From NCBI GenBank assembly GCA_036346225.1, contig JARFIW010001363.1, positions 310,001 through 374,000 of the forward strand: a stretch of DNA of 64,000 nucleotides. Reading direction: 5' to 3'. A program made the translations under genes and the position numbers. How positions within the stretch are numbered: position 1 is the first letter of the stretch; each line of letters opens with the position of its first letter. Under the pieces are notes generated by a model, which was not told the DNA's origin, ran no database searches, and was given only the letters and a program-made list of their open reading frames with translations. Source of the stretch: Platerodrilus igneus (lineage: Eukaryota; Arthropoda; Insecta; Coleoptera; Lycidae). Positions 47,430 to 59,429 of the stretch are shown in pieces.

Positions 47430-48724
47430 GTTATGTATAATTAGTAGTCAAATAAGACAATTGATGTCGTATGATTAACTGGTTCGTTAGTTGTCAAACT
47501 TTAGTTGTTGTAGGTTATATTTTGGTCCATGAAATTTTGAAGTTGCATGTTTGTAAAGAGAGTTATGAGTAGTAACAAATTACTTCATTTTAGGTTTAGG
47601 ATAATCGATAACAAGTAGACGTATTGAGTTTACAGTGATTGGTTTATTCCCTTTTAAGGATTAAGCATAAGTCCTCGATAGGAAGAGGTTGCATAAGCTA
47701 TGTTTGCTTATGACCTGGATAGAGGTCCAAAGTAGACTAATTTTGTTTGCTTGGCTCGGAGTATACATGATTTGTTGGTTGCTCTTAGTCAAATGAAAGG
47801 TCTATAAGATATTCATTCTGTTTTGTAGTGCTTGGTAGCATAGCTATTAAGGTTCAGCAGCAGCTAGCTGCACAGTTTTGTGAAAGTGATGATTGAATTT
47901 TAGGGTTGACAAATTGTCATTAATTCATCATTTCACAAATGTTTTTTTGTATATTATTATGATTGCCTCGATTGAGTTGATGATAATCGAAACAAAAAAA
48001 AACACATTCAAATAATCTGTGTTTATTCCACAGGATTAGTAAGGTCTCGTATTAGATGGTATATATAGGTAAATTAGTTTATAGGGTAATACTGTTAAGA
48101 ATATGCTTGTATATATGTTATCATAATGAAAAGTTGAATCATTTTGCGTTTCAATTCCCTATTGTACACCTAGTGAGTGATAGACTTCCCGATTTAGTTC
48201 ACTGATAGATAAAGTTTATACCCGGATATGACTTCTCAAATATGACCCTTTTGTGGCGTAAAGTACACGTAGTTACCACATTCATTTATTTTCCTCCTTA
48301 TTGATTCGTTTTTTTAATTTCAGTAAAATTACATTAGATTGATAGTCTTGTATACATGTTTATTCCTTAGATTAATTGTATAGTTAATTATTAGATGATT
48401 ATTATGAAAAAGATTTATAAGGAATAATTCTTCGCCTTTAACATTTTGCGCTTTGTTTACTAGAATTTTTCCTTTTGCGAAGGGGCTGTGTAACATGTAA
48501 AAATTCCGAACTGAACTATTTGTCAACATTACCACTAAAACCCGTTAATTTAGCATTTATTTATTTAATGTTTTACTCAATATGAATTTCAATGCTCTTG
48601 TATATTTAGTAAACCAATAAAATTAAAGTATTTGATTATAATAGCTGATAACACTATTACAAATCTTACACGTGTTCCTTACTCGTATGTGGAATATCTA
48701 AGATCCTCGTGTTGTTTGTCGACT
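47430..48724 (+). other. Element B 3' noncoding region with hairpins
   Basis: No coding signal. Perfect inverted repeats include CATAAGC/GCTTATG with a 7 nt loop (47692-47712), GACCT/AGGTC (47712-47727) and TGACA/TGTCA (47907-47919), with a weaker AGGA/TCCT at 47657-47675. Position and style match the hairpin chain of the tandem array, though the sequence differs. Confidence 0.55.
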
Positions 48725-50409
48725 TGTGTCAGATGCTCACTTTTTGTTTTCTTGTCGAGCCGAAAGGTCACTTGTCTGTGATATAAAACAGACGAGATGT
48801 TCCAGAAAATTACGTTTTCCTGGCGTAAACGCCGAAACAAGTAGAACGGTTAATTTAGTAGTATAAGACAACAAAGTTATGAAGTAATTAATCTTTACAA
48901 CGGTTTGTTTTATAGGTAATTAATTACGATTTATAATAATAAAGTATATTGCAGTGCAACTTCTGTAATCTACAAAGGTTGTAATGAAATATTAAGATTA
49001 TTCTACTTAGTTGATGTGTGAATAATTTATCTACATGGAAATTCATTTCGTACAAAAATTGTAAGCAGATTTGTTGGATAGTGCCGACACGTGACAGAAT
49101 GCTCACGTCGCAACAAGTACCGACAGGTTGTTAGGTCGTTGACGCCGGTGGGTAAGCCCATTTGATTTCCTGAAATTTTTTGCTGCATGTGCCGTATTTT
49201 ATTTCGTATATGCATATATGTATTGACGTAATACTTAATTGTTCATTTGTAAATTACTTTATGCTTTGATATGCAAATACCTTCACGTACAGATAATTTA
49301 GCAGTCTATTTATTAATAGAAAGAAGCTTAACTTTTTAAAGGTTCAATATTTAACATATATAGGATAATTTTATTTTACTAATCACATGTTCAAATTTAG
49401 AAGTCATTCTTTGCCAAACTATGTATAAAAAGATATTAAGCTACATCAATGATAGTAACATGTGTTGCAGCATTTGTTTAACCAAATGTTATTTCTTATC
49501 TTGTTACTGCAGCCTTATTCCAACATGTTGATTGTGTGCATTCATTACAATAAATAAAATTTTGATTTGAGATTAATTAACAAATACATTATTGCATGTA
49601 TAAAAATTAGAATCTCTTGTACAGTTCTCGTAGCGCTACTTCGGACTACTAAGTATAGATGAATATTGTTAATAAAATACAGACTTCAATTAAAATTCAG
49701 TAGACATAAGAATTTAATTTTAAATCTCCTGAGTAACGTAATGATTATATTCATAAGAATTTATCTTTGTTGAGTTGCATTATTATCTACATAATTGATT
49801 AATATGAGAATATAGAAACTTTTTTTTTCAGCTCATTATTTTATGAATATTTAATTTTTCCAAAGATTTTATGACTGCTAAAGGAATTAATATCACGATT
49901 CAGTGATAAGTATTTAAAACAAAATTAAGGACTTTGTACAGTCACAGAATTATTAAATAAATTATATGTTGCTAGTAGTAATTATGTTTCAGAGCCATCC
50001 TAGAGCTTCGTTAGAGCAGAAAGAAAAGTAAGTAACATATTTGTCTCAATCAATCTTGTATTTGAAGTGGTTTGTGATAATATAGGTGTCCAAATTTTTC
50101 CTTTAAGCAAATTCATTTATTCAATTGCTTTATCAAAAATTTAGGTGGCGTCCATTATCTTATTTTTTTTAAATTTAATAACCCACTGACCCAATCTCAT
50201 GCGACCGTGGGTTAAAAGCTCAGCTAGCTACAAGTCATAAGAGTTTTCTTTTTTTTAAAAGCCGCTTGTCATCCAACCTTACCCTGGGTTTAATACAATT
50301 TACAAGAATTCTCGATAGATATAGCAATTAACGACGATTTTTTTTTTATAACTTACACTACCGCCCATGGTCAGGGGCGTGATCCAGGTTGATTAGATTT
50401 TAGTTAACA
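48725..50409 (+). repeat. Element B 3' LTR, uninterrupted
   Basis: 1685 bp. It preserves the site where element A entered its sister: TACAGTCACAGAATT near 49937-49951 with only one AGTC. It ends GTTAACA at 50409. Confidence 0.93.
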
Positions 50410-52097
50410 GTACTGTCAAATAGCCTTGAATATTAAAAGGAAAAACTGAAATAGTATTGGACCAGTTAGGACAACTAGCGAAAAGATGTTTATTTGAATT
50501 ACTTCACGTGTGTCTTATTCCTTGAAATTATAAGTTACAGTTTGTCAATGAATCCTTGCTGAAAAGGATGTCTCACCTGCTCTCGCCTTTGGACTAGGAA
50601 CCATTAGGTAATACAGCTAGCACTGGCCAGGGTAAGTACACCAAGTTGATCTCGTTTCATTAGTTTAAAGTGATACCCAAAGATATTGTTCAGTAGTGTT
50701 AACATTAAGATTATAAAATTATATACATTTAAACGGTAAGGTAACTACCATAATAAAATTACCGTTATAAAATGTTACTATAACTTTCTAGCTTTGGCAT
50801 TCATACTACAGGTAATAATGAGAAAGAAGCTTTAACTCTGGTTTCGTTAGGTTTAGTAATATTTAACCATAATCAAAGTGTGAATAGGCTTCAACGATAT
50901 CATTAATAAGAGTAAAATAATTTCTTTTTTAAAACCTCTTAAAAGTCGAAGTATAAGTGTTATTCATTAAATCAACTAAAATTGTCTTTTTAAAGTAAAG
51001 CGCGGCTAGACTTCAAAAATGTTTGCATACCTTTTGAATTACGCAGAAATCTATAGAAATATAACCATTTAATAATTTAAAATAACTTCTATCCCTTTTC
51101 AGATCTGTACAGGTTAGATTAGAGTTTTCATGATACATAGCGTGAAATTAAATCTGTTAAGAAGGTTAATCAGTGTTCAAATACATAAATGTGACTTCTC
51201 TAAAGAACAATCACTACAAATTAAACACTCCCCATGCTCAATAATTATGAAATTGCATAAACTAAACTCCAAATAAGTAGTTGAATACCTGCAATTTACT
51301 TATTAATAGCACTAAGTTAAATTTAAATTTCATACATCCTCACACTATTTAAGCTCTGTATCAAGTATAAATACATATCGTTTACATTTAAAGGATGAGA
51401 ATTAAATTTTAGAAAAAACACTAGGATCACTTACATGACGGTCATATTGCACGAAGTGCTACCATGACGAGAAAGTTAACTAACAGTTTCTAATTAAAAG
51501 AATCTGTTACAGTAAAAATGTAATAAAAATTCAGCATAGTGAGGTTCATTTAACTTTTCCTAATACCAGTTATCAATTCATCAAATGAAATAAATTTGAC
51601 AAAATGTATCAAACAACATCAGAAAATAAAACACCTGCTTAAACAGAAATCTCACCATCAATGACGGACATTAAAAAATTTTAAAATATAATTTAAATTA
51701 CTAACCAAATGTACTGAACATTACTTTCATACAAACAGTCTAGAACGGGGCTTATACTTCAATATTATAAATTCCAAAATTTAACCGATCCACTGCGTAA
51801 TCACAAACATCCATGGTTAAACAATGTGCTCATCAAACCAATCCTTGCTTTAAATGTAGCCTTAATGCGATAATAGAGGTTCACGAATTCAAATCGTTCT
51901 GTAACCACAATAGTGACGGCCTCTAGTGCAAAACATTTTTGAACTCAAAAGTGCGCGCGCAGATACTCGAATCAGTGTAGTACGACGCGCCTTTGTTAAG
52001 TCGGTCCGTTGCCTTTGTACAGAGGAGTCGCATAAACAAAGCGTACTTAACCGCATGAAATTTTACCCAAGTGCACTAGCTGTGAATTCATTTACCC
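50410..52097. other. Unannotated AT-rich stretch
   Basis: About 1.7 kb right of element B with no recognised gene or repeat. Confidence 0.55.
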
Positions 52098-52363
52098 TAC
52101 ATTTGGTTTTCCAATACTCCACCTGAAAGTACTACATTGGCAAGGAAGCGTTTTTGTAATTGGAAGTTTTGAATTGTGTGGAATCTTTAACGTGCGTAAC
52201 CACACTTGCATACGAGAGCTACATTTTTTCTCTCTTCTAAACGAGGGCGTATTTTTGTGAAAAATGCTTGCCCAACACTTTTCCAGCGGTCCGTCTCAGG
52301 AATCGAACCCGAAACCTTGGAATCGACAGTCATACGCAAAGCTCTCTGTTTCACGGAGCCGCC
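52098..52363 (-). mobile_element. tRNA-derived SINE, copy 1
   Basis: About 266 bp homologous to 52872-53167. The head is on the right: GGTTCGATTCC on the minus strand (52299-52309) is a perfect RNA polymerase III B box, while the A box is degenerate. Body motifs CTTTAACGTGCG, AAACGAGGGCGTATTTTTGTG and CCAATACTCCACC are shared with copy 2. No clear flanking duplication was found, so it is probably older. Confidence 0.8.
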
Positions 52364-52550
52364 GACTTTATATACTACACAAATCAACAATACCAGAGAC
52401 AGTACTGTGCCTTAAATGCCTTTATCGTTTTTTTATGTATTCAGTAATCCTTCGTATACACATGCCGCCACGTCTGTTTCCAGTTATTTAGAAGTTGGTA
52501 CTGTTGGGAAGATTTAATTTTGAACCTAGCTTGTACATAACAAACAGTAC

Positions 52551-52608
52551 ATAAAACTCAAGGCTACGCAGAATTAAATTGTAATAATTTTAAATCAAGC
52601 AGAAACGG
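52551..52608 (+). repeat. Element E, left terminal repeat fragment
   Basis: AAAACTCAAGG(C/A)TACGCAGAATT and the following sequence to AAACGG match 55491-55546. This is probably the surviving end of a 5' LTR just before gag of element E. Confidence 0.6.
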
Positions 52609-52857
52609 AGCTAGGAAGGTTGGAGAGAGAGGTAAGAGGAATTAAACAGAATGTATCGACTTTGATGGGGGATGGTCCCAGATTTGTAACAGGGAATATG
52701 TCACTGGATCAACAGATGAAATTGTATGGGGATGGTAGGGTGAACCCTCAAATTTTTATAAATAATATTAGAGGTTTGGTAGGTAATTTGTTTGATGAAC
52801 AGACAAAGCTAAAATATTGTAAAGGCGTTACTGAAAGACCATGCTGAAGCCTGGTAT

Positions 52858-52871
52858 AATCTCATAGGACA
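52858..52871. repeat. 14 bp target duplication of SINE copy 2, left
   Basis: AATCTCATAGGACA, repeated exactly at 53168-53181. Long duplications of this size are typical of LINE-mobilised SINEs. Confidence 0.9.
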
Positions 52872-53167
52872 TTACATTTGATTTTCCAATGCTCCACCCG
52901 AAGGTACTACATTGGCCAGGAAGCGAGTTTTTTTTACCTGGAAAATTTTGAATTTTGCTGAACCCTTGCTGTTCCAAGCAAGGTAGGGATCTTTAACGTG
53001 CGTGACAACACTCACACACGGGACCTCCATTTTACCTCTCATCCAAACGAGGGTGTATTTTTGTGAAAAATGCTCGCCTAACATTTTTCAAGCGGACCGT
53101 GTCGGGATTCAAACCCGGGACCTTGGGCGTAGTAGTCACACACATACCACTACGCCACGGAGCCGCC
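52872..53167 (-). mobile_element. tRNA-derived SINE, copy 2, inserted in element E gag
   Basis: 296 bp. On the minus strand the 5' end GGCGGCTCCG leads into an A box TGGCGTAGTGG (53147-53157) and a B box GGTTTGAATCC (53105-53115), about 31 nt apart as in tRNA promoters. The body shares its motifs with copy 1. The 3' end lies at 52872 next to the left duplication. It lacks a long A-tail. Excising it together with one duplication copy restores continuity of the gag frame around WYNLIG. Confidence 0.9.
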
Positions 53168-53181
53168 AATCTCATAGGACA
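53168..53181. repeat. 14 bp target duplication of SINE copy 2, right
   Basis: Exact partner of 52858-52871. Confidence 0.9.
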
Positions 53182-53859
53182 GGAAATACAGTGAACTTGA
53201 AGACAAGATCAAGTACGTGAGGATTTAATAACTGGGAAATATAAAGGGAAATTTGCCGGAAGTAGGGAGCAGTATGCTATACAAAAGTATAGCATAGCCA
53301 AACAACTAAATCCACCGTTAGCAGACCGACAGATTATAAAATACCTTTCACGACATTTTGAGGTTGAGGTTTGGCAACACGTGGCGTTGCAGAATATTGT
53401 CGATAGTGAAATGTTTTTAGAGTACCTGCAGAGGTATGATGATGTATGTAGTGGACGACTTCGTGAGACAAGGGAACGACAGGTAAACACGGTTAAGCTT
53501 GACAATAAAAGGGACAGTTGTCTAAGAGGGAGGACAAATTTTCATTTTAACAACCGACAAAACTGGGATCCACGACGGACATTCTTTAGGAGTAGTAGTG
53601 GGACCCGCACCAAGACCTGGGGTACCCAGACAAAACAGTTCGCCGAACATGAAGGGAACACAGACGACAAACAATAGAGAGAGTGACAGCACTAGCAGGG
53701 TAGAAACGCCAAGGTCATATGCAGAAGTAGTGGCAAGACCAGGACTAAGGACTAAGAACAGACCTGGACAGGATTTTTAGACGAGAACAAACCACTAGAC
53801 ATAATTGTGTACAAATACGAACATTTAAGAGAATTTTAAAAAATTGAGGAAGAAGTTGA

Positions 53860-54470
53860 ACCAGAAATAAAACAAAACTTTTGTTTGCCAATAGTTGATG
53901 TAAAAATTTTTGAGAAAAATTTAGGAGCGTTTTTGGATTCAGGAGTTGAAGTTAGTTTAGTATCGGAGGAATTCGTCAACAAAAATAAAAAAAGGTATGT
54001 GACAGAATTAGGCCAATAAATAGAAGTCACCTGGTAGCGCCGAATAAAAAGCGATTTGTGTAGTTATTTTAAAAGTAGAGTTAGGCTCAGTAAGCTGTGA
54101 GCAGGAATTCATAATTGTACCTGGATTAAAGTTTAAAGGAATATTAGGGGTCGATTGTATGATAAAGTTAGGAGTAGTTATAGATATGCAGAGGAAGGTA
54201 GCTAGGATTAGGGATAGGATATTGCCCTGGAAGGCAAGTTATGAGGTCACAGAGGATGACATGGGGTTATGTATTAATGTTATGGAGGTAGATGAGGAAG
54301 AGGTGAACAAGATCGACACAGTTAAATATACTGGGGAAAAGTTAGAAGAGGTACAATTTGTAGTACACAAAAATTTAGAGTTAGTAGGAGTAGAGGCAAA
54401 CGCAGCATTAGGTTACACACAAAAGTTAAAGGTAGGCATAAAGGAGATGAGTGGCTAAGATAATTTTGAT
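53860..54470 (+). pseudogene. Element E aspartic protease and pol start
   Basis: LGAFLDSGVEVSLVSEEFV carries the catalytic DSG of retropepsins. After a frame break, IIVPGLKFKGILGVDCMIKL gives the ILG-x-D motif that ends the protease fold. The frame then stays open to 54458. No reverse transcriptase follows. Confidence 0.75.
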
Positions 54471-54559
54471 AAGTTGAATTTAGGAGATTTTTACGGGGTG
54501 ACTATAGTACATAAAAAGTCTACAAGAGGTGAAGAATTTTCTATAGAGGGAAAAGATGA

Positions 54560-55250
54560 AAATGTTAAGGTAGTATCGTAAGGTAGTATCCGCAGCAAAG
54601 GGAATAATAGTGAATGAGAAACAGACAGATATAGAGACAGGAATAAATATTTAAGAGTCAGAATAGTAAGGATAGTTTTGTTTTATGTGAAGTAATAGGG
54701 AAAATAAGTATAGAGATAGAAGGAAAAAGGACGGGGATGAAGTTTATTAAGATTGTAAAAAGAAAGACATGGAGGATCAAGAAAAGAGTCAGATTTCAAT
54801 AAGGAAATGACACTTAATAGGTGAAAATATAATGATAGGTGAATGGATAGCGTTACATTGAAATAGATAGGGATAGAGATAGGTGTATATAGAGAAATAG
54901 AATTAAGAATAAGATAAATAAGGGGAGATACTTAGAGGTAGATATAGAATTAGGTGTGAATAGTTAGTATAATAAATAGATAGGGATATAAATAGGTAAT
55001 TATAAATATAAACAGTTGTACATAAGTAGAAGGAACTTCAATAAAAATGAAGATAGGTATAGAAGAATAGATGTGAGTTACATAAAGAGTCAGTGCTCGA
55101 CAAAAGGTAAAGGAAAATAAATAAAAATAGGAAGTGAAAAGTTAGTAAGTAATAGGTTGGATAGATAGGTATAGGTAGAGTTAGGTGAGTAGACAGGTGT
55201 TTAGAAATAGCATGTAAAGTTAGGTGGTAGGAATTAGTCCACTTATTTAA
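54560..55250 (+). repeat. Purine-rich GATA-like low-complexity tract
   Basis: Nearly 700 bp with very few pyrimidine runs on the plus strand, dominated by GATAGG, ATAGAGATAG, GGTGAATA and similar words, without strict periodicity. It lies where the rest of pol would be in element E. It may be the remains of that region or an expanded simple repeat. Confidence 0.6.
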
Positions 55251-55296
55251 ATTCAAGAAAACGTGATGAGTTTTCTGTGAATTGAAATAAGGGGAT

Positions 55297-55546
55297 TGTG
55301 ACGTGGAATTATAGGTTAAATAGGTGTAGACAATAAAATTTTATCACGGTGTATATAGGAAATAGGAGCAAATTATTTACGCGCCAAATTAATCAGTTTA
55401 TATAGTGAAACCGGACGGTTATTAAGATATTTTTTTATTTTTGAATTGGAATGTTAAAATTGCATAAGGGAAAAAGCTTTAGAGTAAATAAAAACTCAAG
55501 GATACGCAGAATTAAATTGTAATAATTTTAAATCAAGTAGAAACGG
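55297..55546 (+). repeat. Candidate 3' LTR of element E
   Basis: AATAAGGGGAT, a polypurine-like stretch, precedes TGTGACGTGG, an LTR-like start. The end matches the left fragment at 52551-52608. An AATAAA lies near 55487. Most of the 5' LTR is missing, so the boundaries are provisional. Confidence 0.5.
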
Positions 55547-57362
55547 TGTTTTCAAATATAGAAAATCAATAATTTAAAGGCATCGTTCCATTTACATAAA
55601 AGCAAACGTTCGTTTACAAATACTAATAAGGAGAGAAGCTCGGAATTGTTACTTTAAATAACAAGTGGCTTCGAAGAACACCTGTTTGGTAAAATGTCGA
55701 GTTCTAGAAACTTAAAGGAACGCTAGCACAAAATTCTATAGAGGTTTGTTTGTAACGGCCAATGTATAAGCTGCTAAAATAACAAGTGCCTTGAAGTCTG
55801 AGTGAAATAAAAATCTATAATGTAGAACAGACAGAGAAGCGTATAAAGAAAGCGTTGGTTACAAGTCACGTCTAAATACACGGGTAAATGTGAAGGCCAA
55901 CAACAATATCGATTTTCTGTAGTTTGACAAAAGTTTATAAAAGATACTATAAATATAAGTGGAACGGAGAAAGATAGCTGATAGGTGGAGCGTCGTAACG
56001 AAGGAAAACTATATCATTGGTCTAAGGCTAGGCAGTTGGAAGACGCGCGCTTCCGTTAAGGTATTAAACAAATTTCAGTGTTACATTATAATGATCTCGG
56101 AATTTTTCAGGCGTAACGTTCAAAATTTTTAGACGTGATTTTAAAAATAAGCTTTTCAATGAACTAGGTTCCATGGGGGGTTTTGAAAAGCATGTAAATA
56201 CTCAGACAAAGATATTGAAGCTCTCTTTTCTATTAGATCTGAGATCGCGCTTAGATCTTCAAAACGTAATAATAATATATGCTCTTACGTGTATTAATTA
56301 TGGGGTATTCAGTAAAGTAGCATACAACATCCTGTTTGAAAATATGTAAAGCTGTAGTAACGTACCGCAAAAGTAGTAAAAGTGATATTGCACGAGTGGG
56401 TGCTAAGGTCTATATAAAAAGGTGCCGTTACTACAACGACTCTAATAAATAAAGGGATGGTACTTGCGTAAGGGAATCCTAAAGCTTAACTAGTATGCAT
56501 GAAGTGTATTTGCTATGGAATGTTAAGTTTGAATAAACAAATATCTGGGGAGAAAATTAGAGGTGGTGGCAAAGATTTGGATAGTGGGGATTAGTTGGAT
56601 CCAGGCATAATCGAAGTATATGGACACAACGACGAGGGTTTCTGGTACCCATCTCCAGAGGTGACGAGAGACGAAGCTTACTGCAAGTAAAGAAACTTAA
56701 TTTCCTGTTTTTGTATAAACATTTGTGTTGATATTTCTGTGTTTGAATGTTTTGGCTTATTGGGAGTGTATTTATTGCAATAAAAACTCGTTTAAAGGGG
56801 TATATGTACAGGACAATTAATCTTGATTATTTAAAAGGGTTTATTGATGATATATAAATATTTATTCATGACATAAAATGTGGTTGTAAGGAGTAAACGG
56901 GTCTTTAAATTTGTTTTTTAATAAAAATGCGAGGTTTAAAAGCATTTAGAGAAACTAGGTTATAATGAGCTCACAATAGACCAGAATAAAATCAATCTAG
57001 GGTCGCTTAAGGGTCCCATCTACTCGTATTAAATAGAATTTGTTGAAATATATTAAAATCAAGATTTTTAAAATATTTAATGATTGAGGGGATAACAGTT
57101 TTAGCAAACTGTCTGCACCAAGGTGTAAATATTTTATTAATAATGAAACTTGTTAATATGTGTAAATAAAAAGGTTGTATGTTTTGTTGCATTATTTGAG
57201 CGGTAATTTCATTTGACCGTGTTTGTGAGAAAGGAAGATCCTTAGGATGGTAGATATTAAAAAAAAAGCCGATTGCTGAGCTAGCCAGGATGAGCAGAAA
57301 TAAGGAGGCGTTCAAAAAGGTAGTGTAAGAAATTATTTTATTTTACAGAAAAGTTTATGTTG
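55547..57362. other. Unannotated AT-rich stretch
   Basis: About 1.8 kb, nothing recognised. Confidence 0.55.
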
Positions 57363-57592
57363 GCTCAAGCGTGGGGCGAGACTTTTAAAGGGTTCTACGG
57401 CAACTTTTATGACGGCCCAAAAAAGGGGCTTGATTTAAGAGCTTAAATTCCCGATCCAGGGCAATTTTATGACGCCCAATTTGTGGGGCTTGATTGGTTT
57501 TTAGGAAAAATGCGAGTGTTCCTGACTTCCACAGCAACTTTTATGGCACCCAATCCGTGGTGCAAGAAACGAGTTTTTCTTGACTTCCACAG

Positions 57593-57594
<2 letters not shown>
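57363..57594. repeat. Four diverged 55-75 bp tandem units
   Basis: Units share GTGGGGC, then CTTGA-like, CTTCCACAGCAA, and CTTTTATGACGCCCAAT-like words, starting near 57370, 57423, 57482 and 57557. The last unit runs into the (AT)n tract. Confidence 0.7.

Positions 57595-57627
<33 letters not shown>
57595..57627. repeat. (AT)n microsatellite
   Basis: About 16 uninterrupted AT units at the end of the preceding tandem array. Confidence 0.95.
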
Positions 57628-57628
<1 letters not shown>

Positions 57629-58153
57629 CGTAAGTATTGTTTTAAATAAAGGTTATATATTAAGTGTCAACAGAGCTTAAATCAGAAATAAGAATACAAA
57701 ACAACTGCATTGTAATCTATACGCAACTTGATACTACAGGTAAGAAACAACAAACTGCAAAGAAGAAGCGTTATATATAATTACTTAGAATAAGACAATG
57801 TATGATTTAGCAAGAAACAGCAGACAGCAAGACCTGCACTTTTTTACAGAATGATATGAGACGAGAGGCTTCGTGTATGTAAGATACCCAGTTCGCCAGA
57901 CAGTCTTCAAACTTCATAACTTTAATAGTGTTAGGTGTTCAAGCTACTCATTTGTAATTATTAATTATCGATTTATTTAAATATTAACTTAGAGTATTTT
58001 TCAATTACTTTACGTTTAATAAACATAAGCGTTCAAGTTGTTGTCAAAGACAATAAAGCATTTTTTGTAAATATAAAATTAAAACAAATTTGATACTAGT
58101 GTTTTTGGAAATAAACTTTTTAAAAAGTAATTACCAACGACTCAAAATCTATC
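57628..58153 (+). other. Probable 5' LTR region of element D
   Basis: Sequence directly upstream of a primer site, with AATAAA-type signals (58017 and 58050 region). The partner LTR was not found in the window, so the start is not defined. Confidence 0.35.
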
Positions 58154-58172
58154 TGGCGCAATCGGAACGGAT
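58154..58172 (+). promoter_or_regulatory. Primer binding site of element D (tRNA-Ser-like)
   Basis: TGGCGCAATCGGAACGGAT resembles the tRNA-Ser complement TGGCGCAGTCGGTAGGAT used by errantivirus-like gypsy elements, with a few differences. Confidence 0.6.
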
Positions 58173-58599
58173 GCCAGAAAAGCACTAGCAATTCTAAAAT
58201 TGAAGAACTAGTAACCGTGAATTTACAATTCTTTCCTGGAACAAACACAAAGATTGGACGAAGAACAGAATCGACAGAATCCAAAACAAAAGGAACGCTA
58301 TGGAACGAACAATCAAATTATTGTCAGTACCTGTAGTTTATTTTCCTTACCAATTTTTTTTAAATGCATATTCATATTAGTGAGCAGAATTTGAAAAAAA
58401 AGAATTTTTATACATATTTTATGTACAATTTTTATTGAAGCAATTATTCAGCTAACGTCTGAACTTGATGAGATTAAAACAGCGGTTTATAATTAAGCAC
58501 AATCAAAAATAGCAGTAAGTGATTCTTTAAATAACTTTAGTGCAAACTTGACTAAGATGACAGAGAATAAATAATTTATACAAGATGAACTCAGATAAC

Positions 58600-59400
58600 T
58601 TAAAGTTATATTTAGATTCGATTCCAATATATGATAGAAAACAGAACTTGCTAGTCATATTCATTACCGCGTGCGAAATGTTTCAGAAAAGTTTTTACAA
58701 GCAGGAAAAGATCGAAAAATGTATGTAGTTATTAAGAATAATTTTAGGTAAATTAACGGGCAGAGCTTTAACTTTAATAGCGAGTAAGGATGATTTATAT
58801 GATAGCGCAGATTATAAGAGAAAATTGATATTGGTGACCAAAAAAATACTAAATGCTTTGTTAGAGGTTTATTGAATTTATTTATAAGAATGGAGATTAA
58901 TCAATCACCGTATCAATTTGGTATTCGATGTCAGAATGTGAGCTTGATCCTAACCAAACTTAAATTAGAAGAACCGGATCCTGACATACGTGTATTTATA
59001 AACAAAATGTACGACGAAATGGTTTTAGATACGTATATAAACGCAATACCCGAGCGGTTATCAGACAAAATTAGATTTAAAAAGCACCAAAAGTAGAGGA
59101 GGCTATGAATTTAATACTAGAGAAGGAAAACGTAATGTATTATAAGAACAGAATTTACAATCCAAAAAATTAACAAACAAACAAGACTATACAAGCAACG
59201 AGACTGATACCGACACAACCCAAATTTACATCATTTAACACACCGACAAATCATTTGGGAAATAGTAATCCAAACTTTAACAATCCAAATTTGAACAATC
59301 AATTTTGATAATTTCCCAAACCTACATTTACACCCAAGTTTAATCGGAACACAAATCGAACATGGCAAACATTTGGCGTACATCCTAACAGAAATGCACC
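58600..59400 (+). pseudogene. Element D Gag, degenerate
   Basis: Pieces in different frames include FITACEMFQKSFYKQEKIEK, INQSPYQFGIRCQNVSLIL and MVLDTYINAIPERLSDKIRF, then an Asn/Pro/Thr-rich tail (59160-59400) with TNHLGNSNPNFNNPN. This composition is typical of Gag from 297/17.6-like gypsy elements. Several stops and shifts are present. Confidence 0.7.
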
Positions 59401-59429
59401 CATGAGGAATAATAGTAACAACCGTTTTT

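Larger units (their letters stand above)
37366..50409 (+). mobile_element. Gypsy element B, interrupted by nested element A
   Basis: The 5' LTR is 37366-38586 plus 45266-45732 (1688 bp when element A is discounted). The internal region is 45733-48724 (2992 bp) and the 3' LTR is 48725-50409 (1685 bp). LTRs begin TGTGTCAG and end GTTAACA. The internal region keeps a primer site, a gag N-terminal half and the integrase C-terminus but lacks protease, RT, RNase H and the integrase core. No clear target duplication: the flanks are GAGCG on the left and GTACT on the right. Confidence 0.88.
52586..53780 (+). pseudogene. Element E Gag (Ty3/gypsy), split by a SINE
   Basis: Before the SINE the frame has LYGDGRVNPQIFINNIRGL, a capsid-like opening, and a frameshift near 52830 leads to HAEAWYNLIG. 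After the SINE come YKGKFAGSREQYAIQKYSIA, LSRHFEVEVWQHVALQNIV and a long Arg/Asn/Thr-rich tail (53381-53677, then 53780) typical of the nucleocapsid part. No zinc knuckle was seen. Several frame changes make it non-functional. Confidence 0.72.

Noticed and set aside
48725..50409. Target duplication for element B
   Set aside because: The bases outside the two LTRs (GAGCG and GTACT) do not match, so no duplication is claimed.
53100..53167. A possible tRNA gene on the minus strand
   Set aside because: The A and B boxes belong to the head of a SINE with flanking duplications. The acceptor stem and 3' end of a tRNA are not present.
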